From a virus, in IMG/VR virus record IMGVR_UViG_3300044858_004902, positions 1 to 20,720 of that record: 20,720 bases of DNA. One strand, 5' to 3'. Every line of letters starts with the position of its first letter. Position 1 is the stretch's first letter. A program made the translations under genes and the position numbers. This document shows positions 1-6,500 of the stretch, one piece after another. The notes beneath the pieces are model-generated. The model had not been told where the DNA came from, ran no database searches, and worked only from the letters and a program-made list of their open reading frames with translations.

Positions 1-26
1 CACAGAAGGGCAGGTTTGGGGTATGA
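1..26 (+). CDS. C-terminal end of a preceding LamG-type protein (partial)
   Basis: Only the last codons are in the window. Reading from base 3, they give QKGRFGV followed by a TGA stop at 24-26. The next two genes end in HKGRFGL and RRGRFGL, so this is almost certainly the tail of a third member of the same LamG-type family. The stop overlaps the next ATG as ATGA, exactly as at the following junction. The rest of the gene lies upstream and cannot be described. Confidence 0.72.
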
Positions 27-742
27 GCACTAATTACTCTCCTGCTGTTGTGCGGCCCGGGCTAGTGTTGTTTCTTGACGCAGGTAACGTCAAGTCGTAT
101 CCCGGATCAGGATCGACAGTTAATAACCTTGTTCCTGGTGTGGCATATCCGTCAGTATCTTTGTTTGGCGATACAGTAAATTATGGGAGCATCGCAAACG
201 GTGTTGTCACATTAGGGGGCGCCAAAAATAATTCATCCTCTGGGACAATTCTAAGAGGCGCAGGTAATCTGGGCACAACAATTAATAGTGATTTCTCCTC
301 CATGGGATGGCTGTATAGGACAAGTTCATACAGCGGCGAAATATTGTCATACGTGGAATCTTCTTTTAGGGTGAGTTTTGATATAGACAGCGCAGCAATG
401 ACATTCTATCAGAGAATGCAGAATTCTCCATACACAGTTAATACGACAGGGGTGGTTGTCACGAATGCCTTAAATATATGGATACACTTTGCCCTTACTA
501 AGACAGGCAATTCGTGGGCATTCTATAAAAACGGAACACTATTGGGCACAAACACATTTACTATGAACGAAGTAATTCCAGCTGGGACTGCATTTCATAT
601 TGGCGGCGCATGGTCAGATGACGACTACTTGTCTAACTGTATGGACGGAAAAGTTGGGCCCATCATGCACTACACAAGAGCACTTTCCGCCGCCGAGGTT
701 CAACAAAACTTCAATGCACATAAAGGAAGGTTTGGACTATGA
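23..742 (+). CDS. LamG/concanavalin A-like phage surface protein
   Basis: A 239-residue protein with the layout of phage LamG (laminin G, concanavalin A-like lectin fold) proteins. The opening NYSPAVVRPGL leads into a first strand ending in LDAGN, followed by SYPGSGS. A central beta-rich region includes WIHFALTKTGNSWAFYKNG, the usual 'hydrophobic strand, K, strand, NG turn' of this fold. The closing YTRALSAAEVQQNF helix is followed by GRFGL. Such domains sit on phage virions and usually bind carbohydrates or decorate fibres, but the ligand is not visible here. No signal peptide or membrane segment is seen. The start is the ATG at 23, which overlaps the previous stop (ATGA), with an AAGG-type ribosome site inside the previous gene's GRFG codons. 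It is translationally coupled to the next gene by another ATGA. The fold is fairly certain; the exact virion position is inferred. Confidence 0.8.
   Translation: MSTNYSPAVVRPGLVLFLDAGNVKSYPGSGSTVNNLVPGVAYPSVSLFGDTVNYGSIANGVVTLGGAKNNSSSGTILRGAGNLGTTINSDFSSMGWLYRTSSYSGEILSYVESSFRVSFDIDSAAMTFYQRMQNSPYTVNTTGVVVTNALNIWIHFALTKTGNSWAFYKNGTLLGTNTFTMNEVIPAGTAFHIGGAWSDDDYLSNCMDGKVGPIMHYTRALSAAEVQQNFNAHKGRFGL
724..729 (+). promoter_or_regulatory. Ribosome-binding site inside the GRFG codons of the upstream LamG gene
   Basis: GGAAGG lies nine bases before the ATG at 739 and is read in the upstream gene as part of Lys-Gly-Arg (codons AAA GGA AGG). It is the only good Shine-Dalgarno sequence for the second LamG gene, so the conserved C-terminal protein motif and the next gene's translation signal share the same bases. 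A similar AAGG run lies in the last codons of the partial gene, upstream of the ATG at 23. Confidence 0.65.
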
Positions 743-1905
743 GCCTTAACCATTCCCCAGCTGTTGTCCGTGATGGACTAATAATGTATTATGACACAGG
801 CAATACTAAGAAGTCGTTTAAAGGGAAGCCAACTACCAATTTAGTGGTGACGGCACCTTTGACAATCACCACCTATGCATATTGTTCTGGCCCAGTGGCG
901 ACAGTAGTAGAAGATGCGACAGGGGCATTACGAACCGTCAACCGATATACAATTACTGTAGGGGGAGGAGGTCTCGCCCAGAGAGCAAGAGTGGTTATAA
1001 CACCGACCACAACGGGAGTAAATTATGCCTTTACTTGCAAGATAAAGTATAACGGCGGAGCAGCTGGGGTGTCTTGGTATGGCCCTGATGCGTCAAAAGG
1101 CAACCCAGAACCGACCAATAACACCTATACAACAAACACAACTTCATATACTGCAATTGGTAATGGGTGGTATCTCGCTAAAGAGGAGTTTTCTTTCGCC
1201 ACCAACCCGACCGGTGGAGGATGGTTATGTTACGGCCCTGTCAATGCCGCCTTAGGTGAGACGTTTGACGTGTATGAAGAGCAGTTTGAGGTTCAGCAAT
1301 ATGCAACGCCATATGAAAATGGCACAAGGTCTGCAACTCAGTCTATCTTAGACATTACCGCCAAACACACATTGAATGTCGGCAGCTTGGCATGGAGCTC
1401 TTCAAATAGTCCAGTGTTTAATGGAACATCTAGTTATCTTTATTCTACAGGAGCTCTGAATGGATTTCTCACAAATGGAATAACCATAACTGCAATGTTT
1501 AAATTGAATGCCAATCCAAGTGGGTTTTCTCAAATTTTTGGTGATTCGGGAATAGCCGGGGCAATATATGTAAGGAGTAATGGTAACATATTCGGGCAAC
1601 TTAGTATCACAGGTACAGGAAATGTCCTTTCTGGTGACTTTACTCCAACCTTAGGGACTTGGTACGAGGCGACCGTTGCATGGTCTTTTGGTGGTACGGT
1701 AAAACTGTACGTGAATGGGACACTTAGAACACAGTCTGCGGCTGCTTCCAATACGTTGTCTGCCTTTGGTGGGACAAGCGCAGGATTCTACTCAGGGACT
1801 TACTTAAACTATGATTTAGGTTTGGCACAAATATATAACAGAGAGCTTACTGCCGCCGAAATTTCTCAGAACTTTTTTGCCCGTAGAGGAAGGTTTGGAT
1901 TGTGA
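739..1905 (+). CDS. LamG-type phage surface protein with an inserted carbohydrate-binding-like domain
   Basis: A 388-residue paralogue of the preceding gene. It keeps the same ends (NHSPAVVRDGL then DTGN at the N-terminus; YNRELTAAEISQNF then RGRFGL at the C-terminus) but has about 150 extra residues after the first strand. That insert (about residues 30-185) is beta-rich and ends in a phage-typical linker, FEVQQYATPYENGTRS, which in related proteins joins a carbohydrate-binding-module-like sandwich to the LamG domain. The LamG core follows (about residues 200-388), with FNGTSSYL, WYEATVAWSFGG and KLYVNGT strands. The likely role is surface attachment or decoration; the ligand is unknown. It starts at the ATG of an ATGA overlap. 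Its own GRFG codons are followed not by another coupled start but by a promoter-like motif, so it closes this translational chain. Confidence 0.8.
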   Translation: MSLNHSPAVVRDGLIMYYDTGNTKKSFKGKPTTNLVVTAPLTITTYAYCSGPVATVVEDATGALRTVNRYTITVGGGGLAQRARVVITPTTTGVNYAFTCKIKYNGGAAGVSWYGPDASKGNPEPTNNTYTTNTTSYTAIGNGWYLAKEEFSFATNPTGGGWLCYGPVNAALGETFDVYEEQFEVQQYATPYENGTRSATQSILDITAKHTLNVGSLAWSSSNSPVFNGTSSYLYSTGALNGFLTNGITITAMFKLNANPSGFSQIFGDSGIAGAIYVRSNGNIFGQLSITGTGNVLSGDFTPTLGTWYEATVAWSFGGTVKLYVNGTLRTQSAAASNTLSAFGGTSAGFYSGTYLNYDLGLAQIYNRELTAAEISQNFFARRGRFGL

Positions 1906-1912
1906 ATAAATA
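1905..1912 (+). promoter_or_regulatory. T4-like late promoter motif AATAAATA
   Basis: One mismatch to the T4 late-promoter -10 consensus TATAAATA. Its first base is the last base of the LamG stop codon, and it ends 26 bases before the GTG start of the fibre gene. Three other gaps carry the same ATAAATA core at nearly the same distance. No -35 box is needed at T4-type late promoters. The match to T4 biology is inferred from sequence only. Confidence 0.65.
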
Positions 1913-1926
1913 TAACTGTATAGATA

Positions 1927-1932
1927 TAAGGA
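1927..1932 (+). promoter_or_regulatory. Ribosome-binding site TAAGGA supporting a GTG start
   Basis: TAAGGA ends six bases before the GTG at 1939, the expected Shine-Dalgarno spacing. It supports GTG as the start of the fibre gene. The encoded MASKLLITPFNGS opening also looks like the natural N-terminus of this structural family. Confidence 0.7.
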
Positions 1933-1938
1933 AAACCA

Positions 1939-3987
1939 GTGGCATCTAAACTCTTAATTACCCCATTCAACGGTTCCACGACAGCCGGCCAAGATCCCAC
2001 GATTAAATTCCAGGGTACGGGTAATGCATCCGACATTACCTTGCGAGTTGCTGCTGACGGAAACCTGTCGTTCGAGGGCACTGCTGGGCAATTAATGTCT
2101 ATTACCAACTCAATGTCTGGGACAATATTCTCAGCCAATGACGTGTCAGGTATTCCATCGATAGAAGTTCTTGACACAGGTCTCGTCAAGCTAAATGAGT
2201 TCAACGGCAACCTCCAAATTGGCGGCACAACCAATACTGCAAACCAAGTTACTCTCAAAGGAACCACAGAATCGACCAGTATTACAACTGGATCGTTAGT
2301 ATTGTCTGGTGGCGCTGCTGTAACTAAAAACCTCTATGCTGGTGGATCGGTGGTTGCTGCATCAGGGACAACAGGGGCGGGATATTTTGGATTAGGAACA
2401 GTATTGTCCTCTGGTGCGGGAGCAAATGACACCACATTGCGGTGGGATGGTTCGTCCGGATCGCTGAGATTCTCTTACGGAACATCTATCGTAGGCACTC
2501 TAAGCTCAGCAGGAGCACTGACAGTAAACGGAGCAGTAAACGGAGCATACTTCTCTACTCAAGCAGTATCGTCGTATGGGTACGGGTTCTGGACTGGCGT
2601 ACCTGGAACATATGGAATACTGATGTCTCCAGCAACAGATGGGACATATGGCGGTAGAATAGCTGGTGAAACAACTTCTGATTATAACATGTACTTCACG
2701 ATGACCCAAGCAACTAATCGTGGATTCATGTTTAGAAATGCATATGCCACACCTTTATTTGCAATAAATGGGGACGGGGTTAGATCTAACGTAGCAATTA
2801 CTTCAACTGGGGCCATTACTGGAACGTCCCATGTAGTAACAAGTAACTGTACCTTATCGGCCGGTACAGGTAGTACTACCAATAATTTAAATATTAAAGG
2901 ATCAGCTGCTGGAGCTACAGGCATATCACTGTATGATTCTGCTAATGCCTGGAAAATGCAGATCTATGGTGATGGCGCAGATTACGGCTGCTTGGGTTCT
3001 AACTGGGGTGCTTGGGATCTTAGGAAAACAATTAGTGGTGCATTGTATTTAAACAACAATGCCACTTACTATCTCAATCCAGCATCGACCACCAACCTGT
3101 CGTCTTTGACCGTAGCGAATACAATTACTGGGAGCGTCAGCGGCAGTGCTGCCACCTTAACTACGGCTAGAAATATTGGTGGTACCTCCTTTAATGGCTC
3201 AGCTAATATTATACCTCAGTATATTGCAGACTCGGGGCTTTATAGAATCACTAATCCTGGTGGTGGTGGTAGTACTAGTGCTACAAGTTCTCAAGTAGGT
3301 GCAATAAGAATTTCTTTACCTGTTGCAGGTGCTCAAAACACAATGGTAAGGTTTTCAGTAAAGATATATGAATATACTACTAATGAATCTTTTGAAGTCC
3401 ATTGTGGCGGTTATGTGTATACTGGAAATACTTGGGCTAATAACCCATTTGCCTACATAATTGGTAATCCTGGAATTGATCGTAATTTTACTGTTAGATT
3501 TGGATACACTGCTGGCGGTAAGATGTGTGTCTATATAGGAGAGCTAGCTTCATCATGGTCCTACCCACAAGTTAATGTTACGGAAGTGCAATGTGGTTAT
3601 TCTGGTCAATCAACCAATTGGACTACCGGATGGGCAATAGGATATGAGGCATCAGCATTTGAAAGTGTTACCGCTACTATATCTAATTGCCAAGTTGGCC
3701 AGTTAGCTGTAGCAACCCCCGCCGCATTAGGAACTGCGGCGGTTGGCACGAGCTCTTTAGTGGCTAGATCAGATCACGTTCACCAGTCTCCGACCACTAT
3801 TTCTGGTAATGCGGGTAGTGCTAATGCGCTGATGTCTGCAACAACCACAGTAAATGTATCGGCTGCTACTGCACCAAGTACCGGACAAGTACTAACAGCA
3901 ACAAGTTCCACAACTGCAACTTGGCAGACTGCAGGCGGTGGTGTTTCTGTTGGTGATGCTATGGCATATGCTATAGCATTAGGATAA
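1939..3987 (+). CDS. Tail-fibre-like mosaic structural protein
   Basis: A 682-residue low-charge, Gly/Ser/Thr/Ala-rich protein with several modules common in phage fibres. The N-terminal part (about 1-95) contains SGTIFSANDVSGIPSIEVLD, frequent in virion proteins of T4-like aquatic phages. Next come TTGSLVLSGGAAV (about 113-126) and fibre segments with GANDTTLRWDG. ATLTTARNIGGTSFNGSANI lies near 402-421. A beta domain spans about 430-590 after a GGGGS-like linker. AALGTAAVGTSSLVARSDHVH lies near 594-614; its HxH could bind metal as in trimeric fibres. GQVLTATSSTTATWQ lies near the end. It probably forms a trimeric fibre or adhesin on the baseplate or tail. No intramolecular chaperone (peptidase S74-like) domain is seen. 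The start is a GTG with a good ribosome site and a late-promoter motif. The PAAR gene follows four bases after its stop. Base composition changes along the gene, suggesting domain exchange. Confidence 0.75.
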   Translation: MASKLLITPFNGSTTAGQDPTIKFQGTGNASDITLRVAADGNLSFEGTAGQLMSITNSMSGTIFSANDVSGIPSIEVLDTGLVKLNEFNGNLQIGGTTNTANQVTLKGTTESTSITTGSLVLSGGAAVTKNLYAGGSVVAASGTTGAGYFGLGTVLSSGAGANDTTLRWDGSSGSLRFSYGTSIVGTLSSAGALTVNGAVNGAYFSTQAVSSYGYGFWTGVPGTYGILMSPATDGTYGGRIAGETTSDYNMYFTMTQATNRGFMFRNAYATPLFAINGDGVRSNVAITSTGAITGTSHVVTSNCTLSAGTGSTTNNLNIKGSAAGATGISLYDSANAWKMQIYGDGADYGCLGSNWGAWDLRKTISGALYLNNNATYYLNPASTTNLSSLTVANTITGSVSGSAATLTTARNIGGTSFNGSANIIPQYIADSGLYRITNPGGGGSTSATSSQVGAIRISLPVAGAQNTMVRFSVKIYEYTTNESFEVHCGGYVYTGNTWANNPFAYIIGNPGIDRNFTVRFGYTAGGKMCVYIGELASSWSYPQVNVTEVQCGYSGQSTNWTTGWAIGYEASAFESVTATISNCQVGQLAVATPAALGTAAVGTSSLVARSDHVHQSPTTISGNAGSANALMSATTTVNVSAATAPSTGQVLTATSSTTATWQTAGGGVSVGDAMAYAIALG

Positions 3988-3991
3988 CACA

Positions 3992-4279
3992 ATGCCAGCT
4001 ATAACAAGATTGGGAGTTGACCCTAGTGCAGGACATTGTTGGCCTTCACGACCTGCAGATTCGGGTTCGCCCAATGTATTTGTAAATGGGATTGCCACAA
4101 CTCGCATAACAGACCATTATCCAACACATTGCTGCTGCAATTCTTGCCATGATGGTGTGGCGTCAAAAGGATCGTCTACTGTGTTTGCAAACGGATTGGC
4201 TGTTCATAGAATTGGTGATGATATTAGTTGCGGCGATATATCAGCATCAGGGTCATCAAATGTGTTCGCAGGTGGGTAA
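3992..4279 (+). CDS. 5.4: PAAR-type spike tip protein (gp5.4-like)
   Basis: A 95-residue protein, about the size of T4 gp5.4, that caps the central gp5 spike and sharpens it for piercing the host outer membrane. The PAAR fold is supported by three internal strand repeats, GSPNVFVNG (25-33), GSSTVFANG (60-68) and GSSNVFAGG (87-95), which fits the pseudo-threefold cone of the family. ATTRITD and AVHRIGDD follow the first two. His and Cys residues able to hold the tip metal are present: H15, C16, H42, H46, C80. The run CCCNSC at 47-52 is an extra cysteine cluster. AGGA at 3981-3984, inside the end of the fibre gene, is the ribosome site, so it is probably co-translated with the fibre. T4 also places its PAAR gene just before the wedge genes. 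The phage context argues against a type VI secretion role. Confidence 0.88.
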   Translation: MPAITRLGVDPSAGHCWPSRPADSGSPNVFVNGIATTRITDHYPTHCCCNSCHDGVASKGSSTVFANGLAVHRIGDDISCGDISASGSSNVFAGG

Positions 4280-4281
4280 TC

Positions 4282-4298
4282 TTTGATAAATAATCAAA
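4282..4298 (+). repeat. Perfect 6-base inverted repeat around the late-promoter motif
   Basis: TTTGAT (4282-4287) and ATCAAA (4293-4298) are perfect inverted copies separated by AAATA. They frame the GATAAATA motif just after the PAAR stop codon. The stem is short and AT-rich and has no U-tract, so it is not a convincing terminator. It may be chance. Confidence 0.4.
4285..4292 (+). promoter_or_regulatory. T4-like late promoter motif GATAAATA
   Basis: One mismatch to TATAAATA. It lies six bases after the PAAR stop and ends 27 bases before the gp25 start. It would drive the gp25-gp6-gp7 segment. Confidence 0.65.
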
Positions 4299-4319
4299 CA
4301 TAACATCAAGAATACCATA

Positions 4320-4706
4320 ATGAAATTCACATATTCTGACTTCGGGTTATTATTCAAAAAACACCCATCTACTCAAGATATAATTGTTAAGTATGACGTA
4401 GATGCAATTCGCCAAGCACTAACTGTGTTGTTTTTGACAAACAACTATGAAAAACTGTTCGATCCAAATTTTGGGATTGGTATGAGGGGATTGTTGTTTG
4501 AAAACATGACATCCATCACCAAAATTGCGCTGCTCAAAAAGATAAAAAATCAAGTTGCATTTTATGAACCTCGTGTGGTTGTTGAAGATATAAAGATGAA
4601 CAATGATTTTGATTCAAATGATCTTAGAGTAGACTTTTATTTTTATCCTGTTGGGAATCCTTCCCAAAAAGAAATATTAACACTGTCATTTGAAAGAATT
4701 AGATAA
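4320..4706 (+). CDS. 25: Baseplate wedge protein gp25 (GPW/gp25 family), sheath initiator
   Basis: A 128-residue protein, close to the 132 of T4 gp25, which has a lysozyme-like fold without lytic activity. In T4-type baseplates gp25 sits in the inner ring, stabilises the gp6-gp53 contact and starts sheath polymerisation by donating a strand to the first sheath subunit. Visible family features are an early basic and aromatic N-terminus (YSDFGLLFKKHP), the central FLTNNYEKLFDPNFGIGMRGLLFE segment, and the conserved EPR motif at about 85-87 (YEPRVVVEDI), followed by an alternating C-terminal strand region ending LSFERIR. The ribosome site is weak (AAGAA-like, 4308-4312). gp6 begins three bases after the stop. 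Here it sits between PAAR and gp6; in T4, gene 25 is elsewhere, while other T4-like phages place it beside gp6. Confidence 0.92.
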   Translation: MKFTYSDFGLLFKKHPSTQDIIVKYDVDAIRQALTVLFLTNNYEKLFDPNFGIGMRGLLFENMTSITKIALLKKIKNQVAFYEPRVVVEDIKMNNDFDSNDLRVDFYFYPVGNPSQKEILTLSFERIR

Positions 4707-4709
4707 CCC

Positions 4710-6500
4710 ATGAGTACATTCAATAATAGCAACATTCGTGTCTCAGATCTCGATTTTGCGTCTATAAAGAGCAACTTTATTGAGTATCTAAAATCTCAAG
4801 CAGAATTTGCAGACTATGATTTTCAAGCATCGGGAATGTCTATTTTGCTTGACGTTATGGCATACAACACATACTATAACTCTGTCCTAGCTAACTTTGT
4901 TGCTAATGAGACATTTATCGACAGTGCAGTTAAGCGTAATTCTGTTGTGGCACATGCTAAATCTTTAGGATATCGCCCAAAATCAGTTAAGTCTGCGAAA
5001 GCAAAAATCCAATTGACATTGACAAACGCTGTTGGTGAACCAAACCAATTGGTAATGAAAGCTGGTACTCCATTTGAAACTACAGTTAGGGAACAAACAT
5101 TCCAGTTTGTTACTCTGAATGACATTAAAGCATCTGTCGATAATAGCGCATACAACTTCGGGGAATTCCACATTTATCAAGGTCAATTCCAACAAAACAC
5201 ATTTGTTGCAAGCGGGAAAAAGGCTGAGAAATTCACATTACCAAATGCAGGTGTTGACTCATCTAGTATTCGTGTTGTGGTTCAAACATCTGCAACAGTT
5301 CTTGATTATGCATTTTATAACCCATCAGATACAGTTGTTGATATTGATGGCGACTCAAATACATTCTTCATCCAAGAGGGCATTTCTGGTAAAGCAGAGA
5401 TCTATTTTGGCGACGGCGTTATTGGGAAACAGTTGGCAGCAGGAAACATTATAACTGTTACTTATATTACATCATTGGGCCAGAGTGCCAATGATGCAAA
5501 GGTTTTTAAATTGACAGGAACAATCGAAGGTAACAGCGTGGTTAGTGTTTCGACAATTGAAACTGCCAGTGGTGGTGCAGACCCTGAGGATATTGATTCT
5601 ATTCGATTCAATGCAACAACATATTTTGGTGTTCAAAATAGGGCTGTAACCGCAGGTGATTATCGGGCCCTAATTTTGCAGAATTTCCAAAACGTGAAGA
5701 ATGTGGTAACGTGGGGTGGAGAAAAACAAGTTCCACCAGAATATGGCAAAGTGTTTGTTTGCATTCAACCTAAAAATACGGATTTTCTTACTGATTCAGA
5801 AAAGGCGGAAGTTTCTGAAATTGTAAGAAAACGAGCAGTTGCAAACGTCTCAGTTAAGTTTTTGGATCCAGAATATATTGACATAGAGCTTACAACCTCA
5901 GTATTTTATGACCCAGTTAAAAATGATAAGAACACATTGGATTTACAGAATAGTGTGATAACTGCAATATCACAATACGGTGATAATTATCTAGGTAACT
6001 TCGATAATACATTTAGGTATTCTCAGCTTAGTAGAATCATCGACAATTCAGATTTTTCGATTCTCAATAACCTGACAAGTTTTAGAGTCTTTAAATCATT
6101 CATACCGGTCTTGTCTGAATACAATGGTATAGACTTCATATTCAATAACAGTATGTCACCAAACGTTTATGATCCTGTTGTGTATTCCAGTGGGTTTTAT
6201 ATTGCTGGTGCAACAGAAAAGATGTTTATAAAAGATAATGGTTTGGGAATATTGAGACTGGTTTATAACGATGCTGCTGGTGTCGAGCGAGTTTATGATG
6301 CTAATGTTGGAACGGTTAAGTATGATGTTGGTTCGATAAGCACTAAATCATTAGACATAACCGAATATGATGGTAATGAAATACAAATCTTTATAAAGCC
6401 CAAAATCAATGACATATTATCCAAAAACAACAACATTGTGCGACTACAATCGAAAAATGTAACTGTTAACATATTAACCGATTCGACTGAGAACAGATAA
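4710..6500 (+). CDS. 6: Baseplate wedge protein gp6 (baseplate J-like)
   Basis: 596 residues, against 660 in T4 gp6. gp6 dimers form the continuous inner iris of the baseplate, joining the six wedges and changing shape when the sheath contracts. The N-terminal signature is clear: FIEYLKSQAEFADYDFQASG (about 24-43), MSILLDVMAYNTYYNSVLANFVANETFIDSA, then KRNSVVAHAKSLGYRP (about 76-91). A central beta domain contains IYFGDGVIGKQL (about 230-241), a strand-turn motif typical of baseplate J-like proteins, and GGADPEDIDSIRFNA followed by the YRALI helix (about 288-325). No membrane or signal segment is seen. The stop overlaps the next gene's ATG by one base (TAATG), so translation is coupled to the gp7-related gene, the T4 order 6-7. 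Confidence 0.92.
   Translation: MSTFNNSNIRVSDLDFASIKSNFIEYLKSQAEFADYDFQASGMSILLDVMAYNTYYNSVLANFVANETFIDSAVKRNSVVAHAKSLGYRPKSVKSAKAKIQLTLTNAVGEPNQLVMKAGTPFETTVREQTFQFVTLNDIKASVDNSAYNFGEFHIYQGQFQQNTFVASGKKAEKFTLPNAGVDSSSIRVVVQTSATVLDYAFYNPSDTVVDIDGDSNTFFIQEGISGKAEIYFGDGVIGKQLAAGNIITVTYITSLGQSANDAKVFKLTGTIEGNSVVSVSTIETASGGADPEDIDSIRFNATTYFGVQNRAVTAGDYRALILQNFQNVKNVVTWGGEKQVPPEYGKVFVCIQPKNTDFLTDSEKAEVSEIVRKRAVANVSVKFLDPEYIDIELTTSVFYDPVKNDKNTLDLQNSVITAISQYGDNYLGNFDNTFRYSQLSRIIDNSDFSILNNLTSFRVFKSFIPVLSEYNGIDFIFNNSMSPNVYDPVVYSSGFYIAGATEKMFIKDNGLGILRLVYNDAAGVERVYDANVGTVKYDVGSISTKSLDITEYDGNEIQIFIKPKINDILSKNNNIVRLQSKNVTVNILTDSTENR

Noticed and set aside
1-1905. Diversity-generating retroelement target in the LamG genes
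   Set aside because: There is no reverse transcriptase, no template/variable repeat pair and no cluster of adenine-biased changes visible in the window.
3700-3987. Self-cleaving chaperone domain (peptidase S74) at the fibre C-terminus
   Set aside because: The C-terminal ~90 residues are a low-complexity fibre tail ending in MAYAIALG, with no sign of the S74 catalytic Ser-Lys region.
4282-4298. Rho-independent terminator after PAAR
   Set aside because: The stem is six AT-rich base pairs without a following T-run; the position fits a promoter motif better.
5119-5454. Plus-strand frame of 111 codons inside gp6
   Set aside because: It is out of frame with a confidently identified gp6 and its translation looks like noise.
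3992-6500. Type VI secretion or extracellular contractile injection system instead of a phage
   Set aside because: PAAR and gp25 occur in those systems, but gp6, gp7-like and gp8 in T4 order, late-promoter motifs and giant DUF4815 proteins fit a T4-like phage. No secretion-system ATPase or membrane-complex gene is seen.
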